A stretch of DNA of 64,000 bases from Pseudofabraea citricarpa (lineage: Eukaryota > Ascomycota > Leotiomycetes > Helotiales > Dermateaceae): NCBI GenBank assembly GCA_029641185.1, contig JAPWGK010000002.1:2356001-2420000 (forward strand), given 5' to 3'. The notes under the pieces are model-generated. The model was not told where the DNA came from. It saw only the letters and a program-made list of their open reading frames with translations, and made no database searches. This document shows, in pieces, positions 10,263 to 20,171 of the stretch (position 1 is the first letter of the stretch; every line of letters starts with the position of its first letter). The position numbers and the translations under genes are program-made.

Positions 10263-11909
10263 TCACTGCATCTTCAAAGTCAAACTGCCATCAACAAATG
10301 CTCTACCCACAACGGCAATCTCACGATCACTCTTCCAATCCCATGCATCAGCGGTAAAGAGCAGCTTGGCCAATCTCTCCGACGAGCCGGGGCCGCCCAT
10401 ATTGCCAGCGCTGTTCTTCGTGATAGCAGCATAGCTCCAGGTGCTAGAGTGGCTCGCGACGTCCTTGCCAGCGACGGTAAAAGCCGGGCCCTTCTTCTCG
10501 GCGCGCAGCTGCTCGTTCTGGAACCACGAGACGGAGTCGCGATCTTTCAGCCAGCGGGAACCGTGGATGGCGGCGCCTGAGTTGAAAGACGTGCGGATGT
10601 AGTCGAGCGGTGGCAGGATGCGGTTTCGCAGGCCGCAGTGGTTGTGGTTCTTGTCGATCTGGTAGGTGGGCACGCGCTGTAGCATGGTGATGAGTTCTTC
10701 GATGTTGCCTGTGTAAGCCTCGGGCCACACGTAGTCCTCATCCTCGGGAGAGACGCTAGAGAATGTAGACAGCGAGAGCAGCTTCTTGCTCGTGAGGAAC
10801 TTGATCATCTCGCCGAGCTGGTACGAGTCGCAGGCGGCGCTGCTGTCGTAGCCTAGTCGGCACTGTCGCTCCTTGGACGTGTAGATACCTAGGAAGTGGT
10901 TCTGCAACGAGGCGAGGCATGAGATGATGCATTTGCGTCGGTAGGCTAGCTCGTCCTCCAGGCCGCCGGGGAGATTCCACCATCGTGCTGATGAAGCATC
11001 GACCTCGTCGGGTTGACCCCATCGAACGGATCCCTTGATGACCAGCTCTTTGGTACAGCTCTCAAATGTGGCATTTGCTTGCAGGGGCGTAATCTTGGCC
11101 AGGCTGAAAATCAAAAGCTTCTTTCGGATCAGCTCCTCGGATGTATTGGCTGGATATTTGTACCGGGATAGTGGGCCACTGCTTAGATATCTTGATACAT
11201 GCTCCATGCACTCGAACCGATCAGCCATAGTGACCAAGACAGATAAGTAGTGCAAATTGATGGTTTCTGTGATGTGGTGTCCGCTATGTACGATCCGTAG
11301 CATATCCTCGAAGACTTTCTCTCGGCCAAATGTTCTTGTAGAATCTTCGTCGTCTTGGATGCTGATTCGGGGGAGCTCTCCTGCGAGGGCTTGGGATGGC
11401 TCATTATTCTTAGCTCGGAATTCTTCGATGGCGGCTTTGACCTTGATACCCTCTCCAAATACATTTGAGCCCAGGAGTTGCTGGAAGTACTTAGAGTTCT
11501 TCTTCAACGTCTCAGCCCTAACTCTGTATAATCTACGGATCTGCTCCGGTTTGGTTCTGTTGTTATGACATTCCTCCTTCATCTTCTCCATAACCCTAGT
11601 GCCCTCGATCGACTTGTCGCAGAGGAGAGTCGTTTCGAACGTGACATCAAGGATAACATCACCGGTGGCTCGGATCTCTGTGACCACAAGGATCTTACCA
11701 TCCACAGTGATTTTGGTCTCTTCTACGGGGCTTTGGGGAGACGTAGGTGGGGGTGACTGGTGAGGAGTGCCTCTCTTCGACGGAACGGTTGCCTTGCCTT
11801 TGGCACTCAGCGGTGTTGTCGGAGGGTTTGTCTGGTGTAACGTGCCTCTCTTGGGAGCAGGAGACTGCTTACCTCTGCTTGGCAGAACCTTGGAATTCGG
11901 GGTCGACAT
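10263..11909 (-). CDS. BTB/POZ-like domain protein, function unknown
   Basis: Single uninterrupted 548-residue frame starting MSTPNSKVLPSRGK. The first 65 residues are basic and Pro/Ser/Thr-rich and contain a doubled motif (KRGTLHQTNPPTTP and KRGTPHQSPPPTSP). Next comes a segment resembling fungal BTB domains: DVILDVTFETTLL, then RAETLKKNSKYFQQLLG, then a helical part ending LVTMADRFECMEHVSRYL. BTB domains usually mediate dimerisation or Cul3 binding. The C-terminal 250 residues have no family I recognise and include Cys/His/Trp-rich parts. Single-exon structure differs from most neighbours. I infer a hypothetical BTB protein; the molecular job is unknown. Confidence 0.75.
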   Translation of the reverse strand: MSTPNSKVLPSRGKQSPAPKRGTLHQTNPPTTPLSAKGKATVPSKRGTPHQSPPPTSPQSPVEETKITVDGKILVVTEIRATGDVILDVTFETTLLCDKSIEGTRVMEKMKEECHNNRTKPEQIRRLYRVRAETLKKNSKYFQQLLGSNVFGEGIKVKAAIEEFRAKNNEPSQALAGELPRISIQDDEDSTRTFGREKVFEDMLRIVHSGHHITETINLHYLSVLVTMADRFECMEHVSRYLSSGPLSRYKYPANTSEELIRKKLLIFSLAKITPLQANATFESCTKELVIKGSVRWGQPDEVDASSARWWNLPGGLEDELAYRRKCIISCLASLQNHFLGIYTSKERQCRLGYDSSAACDSYQLGEMIKFLTSKKLLSLSTFSSVSPEDEDYVWPEAYTGNIEELITMLQRVPTYQIDKNHNHCGLRNRILPPLDYIRTSFNSGAAIHGSRWLKDRDSVSWFQNEQLRAEKKGPAFTVAGKDVASHSSTWSYAAITKNSAGNMGGPGSSERLAKLLFTADAWDWKSDREIAVVGRAFVDGSLTLKMQ

Positions 11910-12638
11910 GGTAAAGTAGGGTGGTTGCAGCCGTGAGATGGGGAAATGTGTTTGTTGTAGAACGAGTGAAATGACAGCCCTTCACTACTGAACGTTGTTG
12001 GCGTTTGTCGTTGCTCAAGCTCTCCCGTGAGATATTAGGTAGCGAGCGGCGGGGCGTAAACAAAACGCTCATCCAGCTCTGGAAATGTCTTCTGAATGCG
12101 TTGCCCAGTTCCTCTTAGTAGAGGCGTGGTGATCGCGTGGCTCGACTTTCGGTGTCGTGGGTTCTTGCTGTAGTTCGATTCTGGGATTGCCAAACCACAC
12201 AATATTTTCTTCACGGGTACGGCCAATCCATCATTCTCGCCACAACAACTCGCAACAAGCTGTATGGGCGGAGTTCAAATCTTCGTTGTATATGGTGAGG
12301 ATGCTGATCCTGAACATCTCTCCAGACATCACACTGCCGTCATTGCGTCGACGGGCCTTTGTTTTTCCGGACTCAATCCACTCGTTCTCGTTCTTAACTT
12401 CTTCCTGCCATCCATCAATACCGGCATTCGTTCTTGGATCTATTATCGTCCTTTTTATTATCGTCATCTCCATTCACGTCCTCTCTATTCTCGTTCTTAA
12501 TTCTGGCCTTTATTCTCTCTGCTTATGTCCATCTATGATGGTTCATATCTGTCTGGCGACATACTCAGTCCACAACTCTTAAGAACAGAACTCTCAACTT
12601 TTCAATCTCGTCCTTTATATTCGGCATTCGTTCTCTTC
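11910..12638. other. Intergenic, left edge of a repeat-rich island
   Basis: Upstream of the BTB-like gene. No gene supported. From about 12370 onward the plus strand becomes rich in TTCGTTCT/TCGTTCT words that grade into the 20-bp array, and a degenerate copy of the unit appears near 12529-12560. Confidence 0.5.
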
Positions 12639-12955
12639 TATCATATCTGTCCAAGGTGGTTCATGTTCGTCCATGATGATTCATGTTCGTACATGATATT
12701 CCATGTCCGTCCAAGGTGGTTCATGTTCGTCCATGATGATTCATGTTCGTCCATGATGATTCATGTTCGTACATGATATTCCATGTCCGTCCAAGGTGGT
12801 TCATGTTCGTCCATGATGATTCATGTTCGTCCATGATGATTCATGTTCGTACATGATATTCCATGTCCGTACATGATATTCCATGTCCGTCCAAGGTGGT
12901 TCATGTTCGTCCATAATTCATGCCCGTCCATCATGGTTCATGTCCGTCTACCGAC
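12639..12955 (+). repeat. 20-bp minisatellite with higher-order structure
   Basis: About 14 units of 20 bp in register from 12660 to 12919, flanked by degenerate copies. Four variants occur: A TTCATGTTCGTCCATGATGA (12660, 12720, 12740, 12800, 12820), B TTCATGTTCGTACATGATAT (12680, 12760, 12840), C TCCATGTCCGTCCAAGGTGG (12700, 12780, 12880) and D (12860), a B/C chimera. The order A-B-C, A-A-B-C, A-A-B-D-C shows an 80-bp higher-order unit, evidence of recent multi-unit duplication. Confidence 0.95.
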
Positions 12956-13330
12956 ATGCTCAAGCTCCAGGGCTCCAAATAAGAATACCAAATTCGAACT
13001 TCCACTTGTCCAACTACATCAGTAGTAAGTAGGGATTGACAACAGCGAGAAACTCAAACTTCGCCGGTGAGTCTTTTTCGTATTCCTTGACTGTCCCGTT
13101 TGAATTCCGGCTCCGTTCATCATGTTTCCAAATGCCATTCACGGCATCCTCTCTGTATGAACTATATGCTCGTCTGGAGCATTAGCCTTGCCTTTCACAT
13201 TCTACTACTGACATTTCTCGTATAGAACTTCTCCGTCTTTGAAAGACACCTCACCATCCAGCACTGTTGCACCATTTTCTCAAGAACTCGCATTTGGTTT
13301 TGTTACGGCCCTCTGTAGACAAAGACAGCA
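12956..13330. other. Spacer between two minisatellites
   Basis: About 375 bp without a supported gene. Reading frames entering it from the arrays run out quickly. Confidence 0.5.
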
Positions 13331-13558
13331 TCTGTGTCCAGCAGAAACATCTTCGTCCAGCAAAGCCATCATCGTCCAACAGAGCTATCATCGACCAGCA
13401 GAGTCATTCTCGTCCAGCAGAGCTATCATCGTCCAGCAGAGCCATCATCGTCCAGCAGAGTCATTCTCGTCCAGCAGAGTCATTATCGTCCAACAGAGCC
13501 ATCATCGTCCAGCAGAGTCATTATCGTCCAGCAGAATTATCTTCGTCCAACGTATGAC
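13331..13558 (+). repeat. 19-bp minisatellite open in all three forward frames
   Basis: Twelve units of 19 bp, consensus TCATCGTCCAGCAGAGTCA, start at 13331 and then every 19 bases (13350, 13369 ... 13540); the last is partial. Because 19 is one more than a multiple of three, each forward frame cycles through the same 19-residue peptide (for example IIVQQSHHRPAES). All three frames stay open across the array. That is a consequence of unit length and is not by itself evidence for coding. Confidence 0.95.
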
Positions 13559-14358
13559 TATCTCGCAACACTCAATAGAACGTCACGTCGTAATAGATAT
13601 CCTATTCTTTTCCACTCGTCTGACCGGATCTACTAGCACTGATCAGTGACTTAATCACGCTACCGCGCATATAAATCTTGAGGTTTTCCTTCACTTGTCG
13701 CATTATCGTCGTCGTCCAGTCTGACATATCGATTTGTGTCTTGGAAATGTCTTCAATACAGATCATGTGATGATCGCTTAGCTCAGGGGCTGAAAAACGA
13801 GAACGAATTGAAGGAATGACCTTGCGCTTTTCAATTACTACGTATGAGTCTACAACTTATCAGCCTATCCTCTACATGGAACATTAGGGAAATACCTTGA
13901 TACGACTCAGAGCTCTCAACAGATGTTTTGGTGCAAGGACATCAATAAAGAGGCACAAAGAACACGATCTATTGATTATACATGCCGCGGAATTGGCTTG
14001 GCCTGAGGGGAATGCTCTTTCATTATAGCGACAATCTCTGTTACATAACTTGCAGTGCAGCTTTCTCGCAGTACAATTTCGTCCTGGCGGTACGACCTCT
14101 TCCCGGTGCAACTCCATCGCAATGCAACCTCCTCCCACTTCTCGGCATTGCGAATCTTGCAGCAGAAAAGGTGCCGTTACCACAAGCCTTCTTTGTGACT
14201 TTGATATTGAAGTCAGCCGCAGCGAAATGAGAAACGCTCTCTAGATAACTGGCTCGCTCTGATGGCGGCTGGGAAATTTCGATTATGTGTGTTCCAACTT
14301 TGATCCGAGGAATTTGAAAATTTAAGTTTAGAGACACAGACAAGAGCTGCATGAGCAG
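13559..14358. other. Intergenic stretch in the island
   Basis: No supported gene. Short overlapping frames at 13880-14360 on both strands have no splice or family support. Confidence 0.45.
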
Positions 14359-14743
14359 TATCAAATCGCTTGAGAGTTGGCTTGGAGCTGAGCTAGAATC
14401 TGTCGACCTATCTGGAATTGTCGTCGTAGGTGCAAATAAAAGCTACATAAGTAGCATCGAATTGCTTTTGGAAGAATGACTCATGGTTGGTGTATGTCGA
14501 GTTGACAAGCTTTTCAACAAAACCAAAGTGCTTTGGATTTGTTTGCGCATTGGCTCGAAGCTGAACCAGAATCTGTCGATTTATCTGGAATTATACGTGA
14601 TATCAAATCGCTTGAGAGCTGGGCTCCTAAACGAGCTGGGAGCTGAGCTCGAATCTGTCGACCTATCCGGAAGTACGAGTAATATCAAATCGCTTGAGAG
14701 TTGGCTTGGATTGGAGCTAAAAATCTGTCGATCGATGGGAAAG
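14359..14743 (+). repeat. Four dispersed/tandem copies of a ~60-bp unit
   Basis: Copies at 14359-14419, 14550-14597 (partial), 14601-14672 and 14683-14743 share TATCAAATCGCTTGAGAG, then a TTGGCTTGGAGCTGAGCT-like middle and ATCTGTCGACCTATC. They are imperfect, suggesting old duplication. No terminal inverted repeats or coding content could be linked to them. Confidence 0.85.
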
Positions 14744-15106
14744 GTGTCTTGTGTTCGTAGTCAGTCGGACATGTTGGCGCAGATCCACCAATCCTCATAG
14801 TATTGGCATTGCTTGGTTTGACGAAAATCAAATTGCAAGATGAGGTGGCTGCACTACACCGATGGCCACAGCCATCTGAATCTCATGTTCTTCAAGCCCA
14901 AGTACTATTTCTTGTACAATTGACGGCAATCGGACGAAGATCAAAGGCAACTGGACCGGCCCTTGGAATTGAGATAGAGTCCTAAAGAGATCAGAATTTT
15001 GTACAAGAAGCATGGGTTTTGGGAGCTCCTACTGTTCTTTGAAACTTGTCATCCAGCTCTTCTGGCTTCGTTGGACGAAGCGAACTCTGCTCTCTGTCTT
15101 TCGCTG
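14744..15106. other. Spacer between repeat families
   Basis: About 360 bp with no supported gene or clear repeat. Confidence 0.4.
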
Positions 15107-15400
15107 CTAGTTTAAAGTCTTCGCGGACTGAATGTTGCAACTACCAGAAAGATTTTGGCGAATGGCAACTCGTCCCATTTCTCCTCTTTAGTTTAAAGTC
15201 TTCGCGGACTGAGAGATGCAACTGCCGGAAAGAGATTGGCAAATGGAAGCAGCTGGCAGCTCGTCTCTTTTCTCGTCTCTTGTTTGAAGTAATTATGAGC
15301 GAGGAGTTGCAGCTACCGAATGAGATTGATCGAATGATGGCGGTTGGCGGATCAGCTCTATTCTCATCTCTAGTTTAACGTCATTTCGGACAGCACGAGT
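15107..15400 (+). repeat. ~80-90-bp tandem repeats, three full and one partial copy
   Basis: Copies start near 15107, 15186, 15279 and 15368. They share TAGTTTAAAGTCTTCGCGGA, then a TGCAACT..C..AAAGA segment and a GG(A/C)(A)AATGG end. One forward frame (about 15046-15378) stays open through all copies and reads as repeated SLKSSRTE-C-N peptides. It could be a small repeat protein or simply a repeat lacking stops. Confidence 0.8.
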
Positions 15401-15453
15401 CAACAAGGATCGAATGAGCGAAGTCTGAAGTCTGATTGAATATTTTTCAACAA

Positions 15454-16388
15454 TATGGGAAGAGGAAATTCAACACGCTACACCAAAAAGCCCAAGCAAC
15501 CCTCTTCTAAACCCCCGCCAGAACGAAGCTCCACATCTTTCTCGACTTGGAGGAGATAGCAACGACGGACGTTTCCTTTAAGCAGCCAAAAGAAGAAAAA
15601 ACTTGAAAAGAGTTGCAAGACCTAGCCCTCGCAATTCTCGATCCTCCAGCTTCTAATACCATATCAAGATGGACAACTTGTCTCATCGGCTCTAGCTTCA
15701 TGATGCTTTTGGCGCTGGTACAAAGTATAGTTGCCGGGCTCAAAGACAATCCACCAGTATCGCTAGACTCGATTACAGACACTGCGCTGTATGCCATTGT
15801 AGCTGATATGGTTCTGGGATGGATCTTTGGTTTCTTGGTCAATTCAGAAGCCGAGAATACACGGATCTAAGCCATCCGCTGGCTGTGGGGCAGAGATGCC
15901 TTGGAAAAGATCATTGCCCATTCTTGCCTGAGTGCGTCTTCGGTCTCAATATATTTCGTTACTCTTAACGTATCAAGTGGAAACTTTTCTGACAATCTTG
16001 GTGCCGTGTTCCTGTATGATCTATACTCGGTTTCCTTTCGCCAAGTCAGTAAAGTTTCATGGCGGGTAGACGGACTGGAAAAAAGACTCACCAACTCAGA
16101 CCTCTAGTACCTAAATGAAAAGGTTGAGGGCCATCATACTTCCGAGGTCCCTATACTGTTGTCCAGCTACATTTCAAGCACCGGATCAACGCCAAACGCG
16201 TATGGGAAAACATGTTCTTGTTGGTACCATGGATTATGATGCTTCAAGTGTCCAACAATTTTGATTCCACAGCATCCAGTGGTGGGTATGTGAGAGATGG
16301 CAAACTCCAACATGGTGAAGGTCTAGTCAGCACCGAACCCCAAACATTTATTGCGAACTTCCACAGTTGTAAGGAGAGAGGACGATAA
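15454..16388 (+). pseudogene. Decayed reading frame, possibly a former membrane-protein gene
   Basis: An ATG at about 15454 opens a basic frame (MGRGNSTRYTKKPKQP...) that stops after about 35 codons. Another frame then reads coherently from about 15510 to 16107 but is broken by in-frame stops near 15600, 15868 and 16105. It includes two hydrophobic segments (WTTCLIGSSFMMLLALVQSI and ALYAIVADMVLGWIFGFLV) that look like membrane spans. A third frame continues at about 16160-16388 (RVWENMFLLVPWIMMLQV). Several shifts and stops in otherwise protein-like sequence suggest a dead gene. Family not recognised; an unannotated intron could explain some breaks but not all. Confidence 0.4.
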
Positions 16389-17140
16389 GATGTTGTTCAA
16401 GTGGCTACACAAGCTTGTTAGACAAGATTACACACCAAGTGGACGATGAGGAGCTACCTTGAAATGTCTTGAGTAAGGGTCTGAATATCGAATTTGAACA
16501 TCTGAAGTTGGCACCAGGTGAAGCACCACCGTTCTTCTCGGGTCCTCGTACGTCACAAATGATGTGTGGATGCAGTGGCTGCCCAAGGCCAGCTGAGTCC
16601 ATAGCAGGTCGTGGGGTGCGGCAGTGCATCAGCACTGTCTACCAATACCCAGAGACTTCTCTTGGTAGTAGTCAATATTTTCCATACACCAGGTTTTTTC
16701 TTTGGGCAACCTACCTCTGTGGACTCGCTTGGCCGGAGCTAAACCCTTGAAGGACCATGTCGACGCTCGAGTTAGTAAGTCACCCAAGGTGACAGCTTGA
16801 GCCTGGCTCTGTTACCTCAAAGAACTTTTGCTAGTCTTCTGCGCCAATGCAAAGGAGTCAGGGTTTTCCGAAGCCATAATCCAATGTCTTTCGAGAAAAC
16901 TGCTTGATGATGGAGGGTGACATGATACTGGAACGGCTTCGGCAAATGACGAGATGCCTCGAGGGTTTACTGTAGCTACAGTGTTTCACAGAGCACCAAT
17001 GTCCTTTGGGGCCCGGATATTGCTGATAAATGAGCCCTGACAATGTTGAGATTCTGAGAGCCTCCGGAAAGTTGCCGCCATCAAGGCTGGTGCCGAAAAC
17101 TTGCAGGCTGTCAACAAAGACATGAGCCGCATGAATCGCA
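16389..17140. other. Intergenic stretch in the island
   Basis: No supported gene. Frames at 16469-16750 (+) and 16858-17172 (-) lack splice, signal or family support. Confidence 0.4.
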
Positions 17141-17282
17141 GAGATATATCTTCTTGTCTTTGTCATCCGCAATGTTCATCAGTGCGGACAGAGATATATC
17201 TTCTTGTCTTTGTCATCCGCAATATTCATCAGTGCGGACAGAGATGTATCTTGTCTTTGTCATCCGCAATTCATCAGTGCGG
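17141..17282 (+). repeat. 50-bp tandem repeat, three copies, each with a hairpin
   Basis: Copies at 17141-17190, 17191-17240 and 17241-17282 (shortened). Each holds TCTTTGTCATCCGCAA and TTCATCAGTGCGG. In the first two copies TCCGCA and TGCGGA form a perfect 6-bp inverted repeat around an 11-base loop; copy 3 keeps the shorter CCGCA/TGCGG pair. Copies 1 and 2 are nearly identical, so the expansion looks recent. Confidence 0.9.
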
Positions 17283-18040
17283 TTTAAGACAGCTTCTTTC
17301 AAGGCGTAAGAACATACCTGTTGCTAAGATCGATGATGGTTTTGGACGCGACTTAGACGCGTCGATCTAGTACAGAATGCGCAGCTCTTCAAGGATCGAC
17401 ATCAAAGCTATGAGCCTGAAAAGAAAGCTTCTCGAGAATCAAAAAGTCCTTCGAGTATTCGAAGACAAACTTTGTGGATGATTTGAAGAGTTTAAATGGT
17501 TCATAAGAGGATGAAAGATGGTGGATAGGATGTGGTGGTGTCGAGAGTTGAAGAATTAAGCGTGGACCTCTCCGCTCAAGCAGCAGAGCTGAGGCCAGCC
17601 CCGTTTGAATTCAACTTGCCAGTGCTATTTTTTCTGGAGTAATGATTGTTGGAATGGCGTAATGGAGAATTTGTATGGATGATCTCTGTCGATTGTGACG
17701 TTGATGTGGAGGAGTATATTTCGTTCAGAGAAAATTGCGGCGCTGCCCTCGCCTTTTACAACGAGGCAAAAATTCATCACCGAGCAACATCGACACGTGG
17801 ATACGATCCTAACTTGGATCTCTGGACGAGGGCTCTCTATATCTCTTCCTCACCACACCTCATCAACCAAATCTTTCAAATCACTCAATCATTCGCAACC
17901 AAATCAACTAGACGCTGAACCCACATCTCACCAGGTATGTCTCCTTTCTCAGAGCTTATCTGTTGACTTGTACGTTGCAGCAGCTCATTTGATTCAATCC
18001 AAGCTCGAGACTGACAGCGTCAGAGGTGTGCCACTCCACG
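17283..18040 (+). promoter_or_regulatory. Upstream region and leader of the secreted-protein gene
   Basis: A TATA-like CTCTATATCTC lies at about 17831-17841, followed by a C/A-rich pyrimidine leader (TCATCAACCAAATC...). A likely 5' UTR intron of 46 nt lies at 17935-17980 (CACCAG|GTATGT ... GTTGCAG). The coding start is at 18041. Motif-based inference. Confidence 0.5.
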
Positions 18041-19253
18041 ATGAAACTCAGTTGCCTTCTGCTATTGCTGTCAGGCATCGCCATGTGCATTGGCTTGAAT
18101 GTCTTTCATATTGGTAAGCTGTAAATTGTCCTCTGCGAAGCTATCTTAGGAGTTGACCATTCATAGACCGTGCTATTACGACTATCGAATTTGTCTCGAC
18201 TCCTACGGCTATCCCTACTGCTACAGCCACCTCTATTGAGCATGCCGCCAAGGAGATTGACATTCACTATGGTAGCGTTTCCGCCTCAAGCCATGCGTCT
18301 TTACTCTAGATACTAAAGCTTATTGGTTAGGCACGGCTCTTCAGAGCACGCTGTTCAATGCTATCCGAGCGACTCGAAACAGACTTTCGGTCATTACTGG
18401 TAAGCTATCTGGTTTAAATATATAGTCCAATCCATTGACAAAAGCAGCCAGCAACCATCTTCTTGGGCTTCACCGTCGCCGTCAAGTTGCTATTTCATCG
18501 CTAGATGCACATGCTGTTACAGACGTAACAGTCTTCTGCGATGGCAGCACTAGTAAGCCTTGTATTTACACCATTGACCTTTTGAGCTAAATTTAAAAGG
18601 ACTTCCTATCACAACCTCTAATGCTACTGCGTCTCTTGCTTCGACTCTCAGAAACCTAACCACAGGTAAGCTTTAGATCAAAGCGAGAGAGGTGCATACT
18701 AACAGGGCAAGATTCAAACAACCTCGTTACCAAACGCACTCTGCCTAGCAGCCCAGCTGACCGTCTTGCACTCGCAATTGGCTTAGCGGAAGGAAACTTC
18801 AAGCATGCAGACCAAAATGAAGTGGCTTCTGTGACGACAACTACCTCGACGTATGAGTATCGTGGAGCAACGTGGTTCTTGACTCGCACAAGCACGATCA
18901 TCATCGATACTGTCACTACCTCTGTCAGTCTCCCTAGATCTGGCCCTCTTCTCACTGCTTCGCCTTTCATGACTCTCACGCCAACGGTTACAGATATCTT
19001 GCACCTCAGCTCCATGCCAATCATCTCTGAGTCCGGATTCTGTCACTACAAAGATAGTGATATCGTTACCCCATGCATGCAAGCAGTCGAACCTACTTCT
19101 ACCATTATTGTCGCCACGGCTTCCTCTACGGCTTCTTCTACAGCTGCCGTCACAGCTGCAACCTCAGCTGCTGCTGTCATGTCTGGAGCTAACCAAGGCA
19201 TGGACAATCCAATCGGCAGTGCCATGCGTTTCATCAAGGAGCTTTTCAAATAA
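18041..19253 (+). CDS. Secreted Ser/Thr/Ala-rich protein, unrecognised family, six coding exons
   Basis: Exons 18041-18113, 18167-18271, 18331-18399, 18448-18552, 18600-18665 and 18706-19253 give 321 residues. Every intron (53, 59, 48, 47 and 40 nt) interrupts after codon base 1, so each internal exon is symmetric. Residues 1-18 (MKLSCLLLLLSGIAMCIG) are a signal peptide. A helical middle part includes ATRNRLSVI and HRRRQVAIS. N-glycosylation sequons occur in SNATAS and RNLTT. A dibasic KR at residues 149-150 could be a Kex2-type cleavage site. The C-terminal 170 residues are Thr/Ser/Ala-rich with two cysteines (FCHYK, TPCMQ) and end in RFIKELFK. It sits alone in the repeat-rich island. I do not recognise the family; a secreted effector or wall-associated protein is conjecture. 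Confidence 0.75.
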
Positions 19254-19734
19254 ACCATTTCCCGGTTTCTTTTGCATGCTTTCGTTAGGTAGAGAGGGGA
19301 GGAGGTTCTCTACTGCCTATAATTGCTTAGCTTAGACTGAAATGAAGACTGCTTGAGCAATTTAATTCCTTCCCTTGAGTATCGGTTGTGAGAGGGGAGT
19401 TCTTTGAATAGGTTATTGCAACCAGGCAACAAATGGCTCTTGGCATCCCAAGAATGGCTGATGAAACTCGACTGGACATCTAAAGCTCTAATTGAAATGA
19501 GTGAGAATATCCCCATTTCTGAAAGATACTGGGACGTATCTATCTGGTTTCAATACTGGCATGTAGCTGGTCTAAAAGGACCCGGTTGCAATATCTTTCG
19601 TTGTTACATTGAACTGGAAAATCCGGCTTCTATAGAATTACATCGATTATCATAAGCGTGTATAGGTAGACTCGGTCCTCTTATCACGTATGAACCAACA
19701 AGGCCGACAAATGTGCATGTTGTTACTCAAGCTT
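19254..19734. other. 3' flank of the secreted-protein gene
   Basis: Probably 3' UTR and spacer. No supported gene. Confidence 0.4.
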
Positions 19735-20171
19735 CCCTGTTCATTCCCTCTTTCCAAAAACGAATTCACGCAGCCGTACGGCAGATTCTATTGCTATCAT
19801 ACAATCGACACCTGGTGATGTAGGCCATAACAAACTGCAACAGATCATCAATAAAGCAGATGATATCAAGCCTTCCATTCTGGCACGCAAGTCGATTCCT
19901 GTTAATTCTCCGCTTGCTCGAATACACAGGTTCCCGATGAAATCTCCTGCGGCTTTTCTCCAAGATCTCAACAAAGGCGAGAGAATACTACAGGCATAGA
20001 CAATGACACGACAAACCTGAGAGCATCGCCGAGTCCGCCGCCTTTGAATTCCTATATTGTTAGTAACGAAGACGGCGACTCCCGTATCGATGCTGATTCT
20101 CCTATCAAAACGGAATCTCTACATTCGAGATATATAGTGAGATCCGCGGTCATATACGGTGCTACATCATA
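19735..20171 (+). pseudogene. Possible gene remnant
   Basis: One forward frame is open from about 19694 to 19999 (for example GDVGHNKLQQIINKADD and SIPVNSPLARIHRFPMK), with an in-frame ATG only at 19936, near its end. A second forward frame is open from about 19906 to 20171 with a hydrophilic tail (LRASPSPPPLNSYIV, DADSPIKTESLHS). The two overlap out of frame with no plausible intron between them. This may be the frameshifted tail of a dead gene or chance open sequence. No family recognised. Confidence 0.25.

Noticed and set aside
16469..16750. 93-codon frame in the island
   Set aside because: No family, signal or splice sites; antisense frame is equally open.
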